A stretch of DNA of 64,000 bases from assembly GCA_019114465.1 (NCBI GenBank), contig DXFM01000048.1, positions 41,475 through 105,474 of the forward strand, read 5' to 3'. The notes beneath the pieces are model-generated. The model was given only the letters and a program-made list of their open reading frames with translations. It had not been told where the DNA came from and ran no database searches. Positions 30,119-37,402 of this stretch are shown one piece after another. Position 1 is the first letter of the stretch, and each line of letters begins with the position of its first letter. A program made the translations under genes and the position numbers. Origin of the DNA: Candidatus Lachnoclostridium avicola (lineage in GTDB: Bacteria > Bacillota > Clostridia > Lachnospirales > Lachnospiraceae).

Positions 30119-31218
30119 TGTGGATGTATGAAAAAAGACTGCAGTACCCGGTAAATATCAAAAACCCGGATCCGAAGATGGCTCAGTTTATCATGAGCCA
30201 GTACGGCGGACCCGACGGCGAAATCGGGGCGTCCATGCGCTATCTCTCCCAGCGGTATGCCATGCCCTACGACACCTGCAAGGCGGTCCTGACGGACATT
30301 GGAACGGAGGAGCTTGCCCACATGGAGATCGTGGCGGCGATTATTCACCAGCTGACGCGGAATCTGACTCCGGAGCAGATCGTGGAGGCTGGATTCGGGC
30401 CCTACTATATTGACCACACCACAGGAATCTGGCCCCAGGCGGCGGGCGGAGTTCCGTTTAACGCCTGTGAGTTCCAGTCCAAGGGCGATGTGATCACGGA
30501 TCTGGTGGAGGATATGGCGGCAGAGCAGAAAGCCCGCACCACCTATGACAACATACTCCGGGTGGTGAAGGATCCGGATGTGTGCGATCCCATCCGGTAC
30601 CTGAGAGAGCGGGAGATCGTTCATTTCCAGCGTTTCGGTGAAGCTCTGCGGATTACCCAGGATCACCTGGATTCCAGAAACTTCTACGCCTTCAATCCCG
30701 CTTTTGACCAGGTGAGAGGCAGTCAGCCGGAAAATGGGACGGAACATCAGCCTCAGGTTCCTCCGTCTGTGATCACTCCCCCCGAGAACGGTTCCCAGGC
30801 GGGAGAGGAGACGGTGCTCCAGCCCGGCGGAGCGTCCGGAGGCGGGCAGATGGAGAGCGGAGAAAACGGCGCGCAGTCCGGCGCTGCGCAGTCCGGAAGC
30901 GGGACGCAGACGGGAAACGGGATGCAGTTCGGGAACGGGACAGTGTCCGGCGGGGCGTCCGCCAGAGCTCAGACGGGAAATGTCATGCAGCCGACGGTGA
31001 GAACCGTTCCCGCGGCTCAGAGACAGACTGCCGGCATGGCAGCGGGAACACCGCGGAGCGCGGCGGGAATGACGGGAGGCGGAGGCCAGATGCAGCAGCA
31101 GACAGCCCGGTCCCGGCAGACTGTGCCCCTGTCCGGCAGATCAGGGAACGGGAGCGGAAGCTGCGCCTGCCCCAATATGCCCTGCGGCAGTCCCTACACA
31201 CCTTTTGGGGGATGCTGA
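30118..31218 (+). CDS. cotJC: CotJC manganese-catalase-like coat protein with long C-terminal extension
   Basis: 366 aa; CotJC is normally about 190 aa. Residues 1-200 are the ferritin-like dimanganese catalase fold, with metal-ligand type motifs IGTEELAHMEIVAAIIHQL and REREIVHFQRFGEAL. Residues about 205-366 are an added low-complexity tail rich in Gly, Gln, Ser, Thr and Asn (GNGMQFGNGTVSGG-type runs) that ends in CACPNMPCGSPYTPFGGC. The tail and its cysteines suggest cross-linking into the coat, which is inference. Other manganese catalases also carry variable tails. Confidence 0.93.
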   Translation: MWMYEKRLQYPVNIKNPDPKMAQFIMSQYGGPDGEIGASMRYLSQRYAMPYDTCKAVLTDIGTEELAHMEIVAAIIHQLTRNLTPEQIVEAGFGPYYIDHTTGIWPQAAGGVPFNACEFQSKGDVITDLVEDMAAEQKARTTYDNILRVVKDPDVCDPIRYLREREIVHFQRFGEALRITQDHLDSRNFYAFNPAFDQVRGSQPENGTEHQPQVPPSVITPPENGSQAGEETVLQPGGASGGGQMESGENGAQSGAAQSGSGTQTGNGMQFGNGTVSGGASARAQTGNVMQPTVRTVPAAQRQTAGMAAGTPRSAAGMTGGGGQMQQQTARSRQTVPLSGRSGNGSGSCACPNMPCGSPYTPFGGC

Positions 31219-31231
31219 GTTTTCAAGATAA

Positions 31232-31261
31232 TAAAAACAGGAAGGCCGTAAGGCCTTCCTG
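31232..31261 (-). terminator. Terminator of the sigma-factor operon
   Basis: Perfect 10-bp stem CAGGAAGGCC/GGCCTTCCTG with a GTAA/TTAC loop; on the minus strand it is followed by TTTTTATTAT. It ends transcripts coming from the membrane-protein gene at 31314. Confidence 0.85.
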
Positions 31262-31265
31262 CGGC

Positions 31266-31313
31266 GAGGGGTGGCGCAGCCACCCCTCAGGCTGTTTGCC
31301 TGGCAAACAGCCT
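31266..31313. repeat. Two further adjacent perfect hairpins
   Basis: GAGGGGTGGC/GCCACCCCTC (31266-31288) and AGGCTGTTTGCC/GGCAAACAGCCT (31289-31313) abut each other and the preceding terminator stem, so three perfect hairpins stand in a row between convergent genes. The last, followed by TTT, may stop cotJ transcripts. Confidence 0.75.
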
Positions 31314-31898
31314 TTAACAATCCTTGGTGCTCTCTCCCGGCAGGAGGGGCGTTGAGGAGGAATCCTCCCTGTGAAGCTCCTGCTTCTTGTTCCGGATCAG
31401 ATGGATGCCCAGCACGATGATAAAGACGGAAAACAGCGCCCGGAGGGAGAAGGATCCGAACATGCGGAAGGCCGCGTACAGCCGTCTGGAGATAGAAAAC
31501 ATTCCCATGACCATGTAGAGAAAATCCATCAGATAGTTCCAGAGGAGGATGACTCCGAGGACAATGAGCACGGCGGCCACGGCTTTCCGGTTTTTCTGCA
31601 GCCACTGACGGCTCAGGAACGGGAAATCTTTCTGATGGAAGAGATAATCGTCCTCCACGGCGTAAAATTCCTCATCCGGCATGGAGTTTAGGTTGTGCAC
31701 ATGGAAAAAACTGTAAAACCAGATGACCGGCTGGACAAAGAGCAGGGCAGGCAGATTCAGGATGCCGCTGACGGCCCAGATCAGAAAGAAGATGCCCATG
31801 AGACTGACGCCCTGCTTCATAAAGCCCAGGTACATTTCTCCGGCTCCCGGCAGCAGGGAACAGCAGAACGTCAGAAATTTATTCTTTTTTCTCGTCAT
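31314..31898 (-). CDS. Polytopic membrane protein of the sigma-factor operon
   Basis: 194 aa from the ATG at 31898, which has GGGAGG 9 nt upstream; the track's ATG lies upstream of that site. About five membrane segments (FCCSLLPGAGEMYLG, LMGIFFLIWAVSGIL, AVAAVLIVLGVILLWNYLM, ALFSVFIIVLGIHLI). The N-terminal PGAGEMYLGFMKQG resembles TM2-domain proteins. Overlaps the probable anti-sigma gene by 20 bp. Function unknown; placement suggests it works with the sigma/anti-sigma pair. Confidence 0.8.
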   Translation of the reverse strand: MTRKKNKFLTFCCSLLPGAGEMYLGFMKQGVSLMGIFFLIWAVSGILNLPALLFVQPVIWFYSFFHVHNLNSMPDEEFYAVEDDYLFHQKDFPFLSRQWLQKNRKAVAAVLIVLGVILLWNYLMDFLYMVMGMFSISRRLYAAFRMFGSFSLRALFSVFIIVLGIHLIRNKKQELHREDSSSTPLLPGESTKDC

Positions 31899-32289
31899 AT
31901 AAGTAGACCTCCCAATTGGATAATTCATAAGACATTCGGTTCAGATTGTCGGTGATCTGCCGGGCTTTCTGATAGAAGGGAACGGAAAAACGGATGTCCG
32001 GTCCGGCAGGAAGCGAAGAGGGGAGCAGGGCCAGCAGCAGTACGCTCACGGCCACAGCCGTTCCCACCTTCAGGCTGTAAAGGAGGAGGCGGGTTCGATG
32101 GGAGAGCTTCCTGGCTTCGGCGGGCAGCTTCACATCCGGCTGGCTGCAGCGCTTCATCACGGAAGATTTTAAATCTCCGGGGGCGCGGATGAGAAAATTT
32201 TCCTCAATATAGTCAGCGAATTCTTCTGCTGCCAGGTCATCCTTTTTTACCTGTTCCAGCAAGTCTCTGGTGAGATCCGTATGTTCCAT
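31879..32289 (-). CDS. Probable membrane anti-sigma factor
   Basis: 136 aa from the third in-frame ATG (32289), which has AAAGGAGG 9 nt upstream. A soluble N-terminal part of about 75 residues (LTRDLLEQVKKDDLAAEEFADYIEENFL...) is followed by one membrane segment (LLLYSLKVGTAVAVSVLLLALL) and a short outer part. This topology, and overlap with an ECF sigma gene, fit an anti-sigma factor, although no zinc-binding HxxxCxxC motif is seen. Overlap with the sigma gene implies coupled synthesis. Confidence 0.75.
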   Translation of the reverse strand: MEHTDLTRDLLEQVKKDDLAAEEFADYIEENFLIRAPGDLKSSVMKRCSQPDVKLPAEARKLSHRTRLLLYSLKVGTAVAVSVLLLALLPSSLPAGPDIRFSVPFYQKARQITDNLNRMSYELSNWEVYLYDEKKE

Positions 32290-32770
32290 GGCCTGCATCC
32301 TCCTTTCCATAGAGTTTCCGTATCATGGCTTTCGCGCGGTAAACCTGCGTCTGAAGCGTTTTTATATTGCGGCCTGTCTTTGCCGCCAGCTCGTTGATAC
32401 TGAGCTCGTAATAAAAATAATCGATGGCCACGTCCCGGTAAGGCTGGTTTAAAGCCATACAGCAGCGCAGCAGTTCTTCCCGGACGGCGCGGTCCAGAGC
32501 AGTGTTTTCCGGAGAGCTGCCGTCGGAGGGGACGGTGACGAAGAAGCTGTCTTCCGTGGGAACAGACCGTCTGCCAGCCCGCTTCAAGTAGTCGATACAC
32601 TTGTTGGTGGCAATGCGGCAGAGCCAGGCCCGCTCATTTTTTCCGTCAAAAGCGGAAAGACTTTTGTAGGCAGACAGGAACGTGTCCTGCGCTAAGTCCT
32701 CCGCCTCGAAATAGTCTCCCGTGAGACGATAGCAGATGGAGTAGACCAGATTCTGGTACTGATCGATCAT
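32237..32770 (-). CDS. ECF-type RNA polymerase sigma factor
   Basis: 177 aa from the track ATG. Sigma region 2 is YSICYRLTGDYFEAEDLAQDTFLSAYKSL...WLCRIATNKCIDYLK; region 4 is LNQPYRDVAIDYFYYELSINELAAKTGRNIKTLQTQVYRAKAMI. The start is uncertain. The ATG has no site of its own, while AAAGGGGG lies about 30 nt upstream and would serve either an in-frame ATT at 32797 (adding nine residues) or an 8-codon reading frame (ATG at 32793) whose TGA overlaps the sigma ATG. Targets unknown. Confidence 0.9.
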   Translation of the reverse strand: MIDQYQNLVYSICYRLTGDYFEAEDLAQDTFLSAYKSLSAFDGKNERAWLCRIATNKCIDYLKRAGRRSVPTEDSFFVTVPSDGSSPENTALDRAVREELLRCCMALNQPYRDVAIDYFYYELSINELAAKTGRNIKTLQTQVYRAKAMIRKLYGKEDAGHGTYGSHQRLAGTGKKG

Positions 32771-32882
32771 CTGCTCCAGCTGTTCATTTGCATTAATGTT
32801 CCCGCCCCCTTTCCGTCCTACCTATTATAACGGGCCCGCCATGGGAAAGTCTTCAAAAAAATGAAATTTCTGTTAAAAAATC

Positions 32883-32912
32883 TTGCATTTTCCCAGAGGC
32901 CCCGTTTATAAT
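32883..32912 (+). promoter_or_regulatory. Sigma-A type promoter of the HPr-like gene
   Basis: TTGCAT, 18-bp spacer, TATAAT; 56 nt before the ATG of the 85-aa HPr-like gene. Confidence 0.75.
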
Positions 32913-32968
32913 AGTATAAACAGAAGAATATCATATAAAAGTACGAAAGCGAAGAGGAGATAAACCCC

Positions 32969-33226
32969 ATGACAAAAACAGAGATTGTTTTTTGGAATAT
33001 GGATTCCATCATGCAGTTTATGGAGATTATCGGCCGTCACGAATATGAAGCGGAATTAGTATGCGGCGGCAGAACAGTCAATGCGAAAGCACTTCTCGAT
33101 GTGATTTCTCTTCACGCCTTTCAGGCGTCAGAGTTACGGATTTTCAGCGACTCCTGCGATGATCTGCTGAGAGAGCTGGATTTGTATATGGACCAGTACA
33201 GACTGGAGCGGGCGTGCAGCGCCTGA
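32969..33226 (+). CDS. Degenerate HPr-fold protein without His15 or Ser46
   Basis: 85 aa with GAAGAGGAGATAAACCCC before the ATG. YEAELVCGGRTVNAKALLDVISLHAFQASELRIFSDSCDDLLRELDLYM aligns with the second half of HPr, where HPr reads VNAKSIMGVMSL. The regulatory serine is Ala (NAKALLD), and the first strand and helix carry no GLHARP motif. It should therefore be unable to take either PTS or HprK phosphate. It may be a ligand-binding or decoy relative. Single-gene unit with its own promoter, followed by the 6S RNA gene. Confidence 0.75.
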   Translation: MTKTEIVFWNMDSIMQFMEIIGRHEYEAELVCGGRTVNAKALLDVISLHAFQASELRIFSDSCDDLLRELDLYMDQYRLERACSA

Positions 33227-33287
33227 CAGCATTTTCCCGCAGAAAAAGGACATGGAAAATGTCTCCGCAAAAGGAAATAAAAGCGGC

Positions 33288-33316
33288 TTGAAAAAAAACG
33301 GGAACTGTTGTATAAT
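33288..33316 (+). promoter_or_regulatory. Consensus promoter of the 6S RNA
   Basis: TTGAAA, 17-bp spacer, TATAAT. This is a near-perfect housekeeping promoter directly in front of a non-coding region, which fits a strongly transcribed small RNA. Confidence 0.85.
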
Positions 33317-33322
33317 GGGTTA

Positions 33323-33505
33323 CAGTTTAAAAAAAGAGTTTGTGATTCCTGGGATGTTCGACCCTCTTACTTCATTTGAACCTACAGTATGACGTAAGGG
33401 ATTCCAATATTTTCAAGCGGATGTCAGGCCTCCGATACGAGTGGAAGGCAGAAGCTTGAGTGAGGTTGCCCACCTAGCAAGGCTAGGAGTCAAACAGTAA
33501 GAGAC
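33323..33505 (+). ncRNA. ssrS: 6S RNA
   Basis: About 180 nt of non-coding sequence directly behind a consensus promoter. The two ends pair (GTTTG...CAAAC, then ATTCCT with AGGAGT), the 5' side carries CCTGGGATGTTCG and the 3' side GAGGTTGCCCACCTAG, both like the closing-stem regions of 6S RNAs; the middle would form the large bubble. 6S RNA mimics an open promoter and holds sigma-A RNA polymerase in slow growth. Ends are approximate; a clear T-run terminator is not seen. Identification is from memory of the family pattern, not a covariance search. The rest of the 384-bp gap holds only the promoter and the perM leader. Confidence 0.72.
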
Positions 33506-33610
33506 GGCATTTTGGGATTACAAAAGAGAAAAGCGGCGAGCGATCGCCGCTTTATCTTTTCGGAAAAGTGTGCTAGACTATATGAAAAAAGACAGATATT
33601 GGAGAATACC

Positions 33611-34888
33611 ATGAAAAACCGGAAATTTTCAACTTACTTATACTGGGGAATCACTGCGTTTCTGGTCATTTCCGCCTGCATCCTGCTGGTTTTTGTCATG
33701 ATCCATATGGAAAAGGTGAGAAGGCTGGCTGCATTTTTGACAGATATTCTGATGCCGGTGATTTACGGCGGCGTGATGGCCTATCTTCTCACGCCCATCT
33801 ACAACCGGGTGGCCGACGGAACGGAGCAGTTCCTGAAAAAACGGATGAAACTGGAAAAGCGTGCCAGAGTGATGGGAAAAAGTCTGGCTACGGCAGTCAG
33901 CCTGATTGTTCTTTTCGCCGTGGTCAGCGGACTTCTGGCAATCCTGATCCCTCAGCTGATCAACAGCATAACAGGCATCATCAATTCTCTTCCCAGCAAT
34001 CTGAACAATCTGGAGCGGTGGCTTCTGGACTGTCTCGACGACAATCCGGAACTGGCGGAGGAGGTAACCGCCCTTTTTAACGCCACAGGGCTGGAGCTTC
34101 AGAGCTGGGTCAACCGGAACATCGTTCCCAGCCTTTCCAACTTAGACGAAAACTTTCTGCAGAACCTGTGGGACGTGGTCTCCAGGGTCTCCAGCAGTGT
34201 GCTGGATGTGATGACCGTGCTGAAAAATGTATTTATCGGCGTGATCGTCACCGCCTACATGCTGAATATTAAAGATTCGTTCTGCACCCACGGAAAGAAA
34301 GTGATCTACGGTATTTTTCCCTTAAAAATTGCGAACCGGGCAGTCCGGGAGCTGCGGTTTATCCATCAGGTGTTCGGCGGTTTCATCATCGGAAAGCTGC
34401 TGGATTCCCTGATCATTGGAATTCTCTGCTTCTGCGGCATGTCCCTGATGAAACTGCCCTATGTCATGCTGGTGAGCGTGATCGTGGGCGTAACCAATGT
34501 AATTCCATTTTTCGGGCCATTTATCGGCGCGATCCCCAGCGCTTTCTTCATTCTGCTGGTGAATCCGCTGCAGTGCCTGTATTTCATCATTTTTGTGTTC
34601 CTGCTTCAGCAGTTTGACGGAAATATTCTGGGACCGAAGATCCTGGGAGATTCCACGGGCATCTCCAGTTTCGGTGTCCTCTTTTCCATCTTATTGTTCG
34701 GGGGACTTTTCGGCTTTGTGGGCATGATCATCGGAGTGCCTACCTTTGCAGTGCTTTACAATCTGGGCAAGGACGGCGTGGAGCATTTCCTTCGGAAAAA
34801 AGGATTATCCTGTAATACCCAGGACTATGCGGAACTAGACTATATAGAAAACGACCAGAAAACATACGTCAGAAAGCAAGAGGATTAA
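33611..34888 (+). CDS. AI-2E family transporter (PerM-like permease)
   Basis: 425 aa from the ATG at 33611, preceded by TTGGAGAATACC; the track's longer start would put 33 extra residues within and behind the 6S RNA. Eight or so membrane segments with the family pattern: ILMPVIYGGVMAYLLTPIYN near the start, FIGVIVTAYMLNIKD, QVFGGFIIGKLLDSLIIGILCF, GVTNVIPFFGPFIGAIPSAF and QQFDGNILGPKILGDSTG. Members export autoinducer-2 or act in ion and stress homeostasis; the substrate here is unknown. Directly abuts the SpoIID-like gene. Confidence 0.92.
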   Translation: MKNRKFSTYLYWGITAFLVISACILLVFVMIHMEKVRRLAAFLTDILMPVIYGGVMAYLLTPIYNRVADGTEQFLKKRMKLEKRARVMGKSLATAVSLIVLFAVVSGLLAILIPQLINSITGIINSLPSNLNNLERWLLDCLDDNPELAEEVTALFNATGLELQSWVNRNIVPSLSNLDENFLQNLWDVVSRVSSSVLDVMTVLKNVFIGVIVTAYMLNIKDSFCTHGKKVIYGIFPLKIANRAVRELRFIHQVFGGFIIGKLLDSLIIGILCFCGMSLMKLPYVMLVSVIVGVTNVIPFFGPFIGAIPSAFFILLVNPLQCLYFIIFVFLLQQFDGNILGPKILGDSTGISSFGVLFSILLFGGLFGFVGMIIGVPTFAVLYNLGKDGVEHFLRKKGLSCNTQDYAELDYIENDQKTYVRKQED

Positions 34889-37138
34889 ATGAAGGATTGG
34901 AAAGCGATCTGCTGGATCATCGGCATCCCTGTGCTGATTTTGCTGCTGATGATCGGCATTGTGATTTATGAACCGGTACAGGACGGAATATCCAGAGGGG
35001 AGGCGTCCAGGGCGGCGGTGCTTGCCCTGGTGTCCCGGGAGGAGTGCGAGAGCTTCCTGGAGGATAAAGCGTCCCATTTCCAGGCGGGTCAGACGGATCC
35101 GTGGTACGTGAAATACATGGATTATCTGTATGAGAACGGCTACCTGGATGAGGAGAGAACTCCGGCTACAGAAGAAAGCGCGGAGGGTTACATCACTTAC
35201 GGCGAGGTGGAATATCTGGCGTCCCGGATTTCCAGCTCTCTGAGAAACCGGGCCAGGGCGACGGTGAATAACCGGGATAATCCCATGCCCCAGGACGAGT
35301 GGTGGCTGTTTTACGATTCCATGTTAAACGCTGTGGACCGGGAGAACCAGGTAAAGGAGGAGACCATTGCCATCTACCAGGTGGGAGACGGCGGGGAGGA
35401 AGTTTCCTGGGCTGTGTACACCAGCGCGGGAGTTTTGGACTGCGAGGGGATGACCCTGGAGCGGTATGTGGACCGGCAGAGCCAGGCGCTGTACCGGGGA
35501 AGCAGCCTGATTCGCTTCGAGGAGCCGGAATCGGATGAAGTGGTCTATGAAAATGTGTGGATCGCCGAGGGAGAAGACGGGGAATGTCTGGTCTACGTGG
35601 GCGGAATCACAAAAACCATGAAAACCGGATTCGATGATGAGGAAAAGCAGGAGCTTTACAATAATATTGTGGATCTCCATCTGAAAGATGGAAAAGTCCG
35701 CCGCGCTGTGGTGAAAAAAGAGCGGCTCACCGGCCGCGTGCTGGCGGTTGGAGGCGATTTCATTGAGATCGAGGGATATGGGGAGCTGCCCCTAAGCCCC
35801 ACGTTCCAGGTGTTTAAGACTTACGGCACCTTTGAGCGGAAACAGACAAAGGACATTCTGGTGGGTTATGACAATCAGGAATTTGTGATTTCCGGGGGCC
35901 AGGTGTGCGCGGCGCTGATTGTCAGGACCTTTGACGCGGACACGATCCGGGTGCTGCTGATGGACACCGGTTTCCACTCGCTGTTCCATCCGTCGGTCAC
36001 CATAAGCAGCAGAGGAGATATGACCCTCACTTGGGCGGACGGCGGCACGGAAACGGTGAAGGCCGGGGAGGAATTTACCATATCGGCGGAGGAATCCCGG
36101 CTGAACAGCGGCCGTCTGATTGTGCAGCCGGCAGACGGGGAGGAAATTTCCGTAAATTCCATTGAGAGAAGCCAGGGAACGCCTTCCTATGAAGGCAGGC
36201 TGGAAATTTCCTCGGAGCAGGGCGGCCTGGCTCTGGTCAATGAGCTGTACCTGGAAGACTACTTAAAGCGGGTGGTTCCCAGCGAGATGCCGGCCAGCTA
36301 CGAGAAGGAGGCGCTGAAGGCCCAGGCGGTCTGCGCCCGCACTTACGCCTACCGGCAGATCCAGGCCAACGGCTACAGCCAGTACGGCGCCCATGTGGAC
36401 GACAGCACCGCCTATCAGGTGTACAACAACATTTCCACCAACAGCCGGACAGACGCGGCGGTGGATGAGACCTACGGACAGATTCTCACTTACGACGGGG
36501 ATCCTGTGGAGGCGTTTTACTTCTCCACTTCCTGCGGGTCCACTGCCGACGGCAGCATCTGGGGAGGAGATCCGGACGCGGTGCCCTATTTAAAGAGCAA
36601 GATGCTGGGATCCAATCCCAACGGCTATGATCTGCAGAACAATGTGGATTTCTACAATTTCATCCGGGACAGAAGCTACCGGGCCTACGACTCTGACTAT
36701 GCCATGTTCCGCTGGCAGACGACTACTACCAGCGAGATCCTGAGCCAGAAGGTGACGGGAATCGGAACGGTGGAGAACATTACGGTCAAGTCCAGAGGCG
36801 CCGGCGGCGTGGTGCGGGAGCTGGAGATCACCGGCTCCGAGGGCGTCAAGACCCTCATCGGCCAGAGCCAGGTGCGCTCCATTCTGGGCAGTACGTCCCT
36901 CACCATCCGCAGGAAGGACGGAACCACCATGACAGGCCAGGAAACTCTTCCCAGCGCCTTTATCGCCATTGAAAAAGACGGAAATTCCTTCCGCATCTAC
37001 GGCGGAGGCTACGGTCACGGGGCCGGAATGAGCCAGAACGGCGCCCAGGGCATGGCGAAGGCGGGGGAGACCTACGAAGATATTCTGAAGTTTTTCTACG
37101 ACGGAACGGAACTGACGGAAGTGGAGCGGGAGGATTAA
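34889..37138 (+). CDS. SpoIID/LytB domain protein, membrane anchored
   Basis: 749 aa. One N-terminal membrane segment (ICWIIGIPVLILLLMIGIVIY), a long extracellular region of about 400 residues without a recognised domain, and a C-terminal SpoIID domain (about 450-740): EDYLKRVVPSEMPASYEKEALKAQAVCARTYAY, YFSTSCGSTADGSIWGG and GYGHGAGMSQNGAQGMAKAG. SpoIID is a lytic transglycosylase acting on denuded glycan strands during engulfment, but it is about 340 aa; this larger protein is a paralogue, probably with a vegetative or amidase-enhancing role. Begins immediately after the perM-like stop. Confidence 0.9.
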   Translation: MKDWKAICWIIGIPVLILLLMIGIVIYEPVQDGISRGEASRAAVLALVSREECESFLEDKASHFQAGQTDPWYVKYMDYLYENGYLDEERTPATEESAEGYITYGEVEYLASRISSSLRNRARATVNNRDNPMPQDEWWLFYDSMLNAVDRENQVKEETIAIYQVGDGGEEVSWAVYTSAGVLDCEGMTLERYVDRQSQALYRGSSLIRFEEPESDEVVYENVWIAEGEDGECLVYVGGITKTMKTGFDDEEKQELYNNIVDLHLKDGKVRRAVVKKERLTGRVLAVGGDFIEIEGYGELPLSPTFQVFKTYGTFERKQTKDILVGYDNQEFVISGGQVCAALIVRTFDADTIRVLLMDTGFHSLFHPSVTISSRGDMTLTWADGGTETVKAGEEFTISAEESRLNSGRLIVQPADGEEISVNSIERSQGTPSYEGRLEISSEQGGLALVNELYLEDYLKRVVPSEMPASYEKEALKAQAVCARTYAYRQIQANGYSQYGAHVDDSTAYQVYNNISTNSRTDAAVDETYGQILTYDGDPVEAFYFSTSCGSTADGSIWGGDPDAVPYLKSKMLGSNPNGYDLQNNVDFYNFIRDRSYRAYDSDYAMFRWQTTTTSEILSQKVTGIGTVENITVKSRGAGGVVRELEITGSEGVKTLIGQSQVRSILGSTSLTIRRKDGTTMTGQETLPSAFIAIEKDGNSFRIYGGGYGHGAGMSQNGAQGMAKAGETYEDILKFFYDGTELTEVERED

Positions 37139-37185
37139 AGAGATCCGGCGGAAACCGCAGACAGGCCCGTCTGGGAAACGTAAAC

Positions 37186-37230
37186 GGGCCCGGCCGGGAA
37201 ATCTCCCGCGCCGGGCCTGAAAAATTTTTT
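37186..37230 (+). terminator. Terminator after the SpoIID-like gene
   Basis: GGCCCGGC/GCCGGGCC stem with an inner GGGA/TCCC pair, followed by TGAAAAATTTTTT. An alternative upstream hairpin (GCCCGT...ACGGGC) competes for the same bases. Confidence 0.8.
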
Positions 37231-37310
37231 GAAAAAATACGGATATCCCTGAATAGATTTCCGGAAAACGCCAATACTACTAACAGTTACAAAAGAGGAA
37301 ATGAATACTT

Positions 37311-37386
37311 ATCCTCCCCTTTTTTATACCTCGCTTGTTCGCCGAGTGCAGCAGGCGGGGTATTTTTTGAGTTTTCCTTGATTTTT
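37311..37386. repeat. Left direct repeat (attL) of the integrated element
   Basis: 76 bp that recur at 45159-45234 with one mismatch, 17 bp from the end of the integrase gene. It contains a 9-bp stem ATACCTCGC/GCGGGGTAT followed by TTTTTT, so it also looks like a + strand terminator. Such sites are frequent integration targets. Confidence 0.85.
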
Positions 37387-37402
37387 CAGGGTAAATGGGC
37401 AT

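Noticed and set aside
33512-33610. 33-residue N-terminal extension of the PerM-like protein
   Set aside because: Starts within a few bases of the 6S RNA end; ATG at 33611 has its own site.
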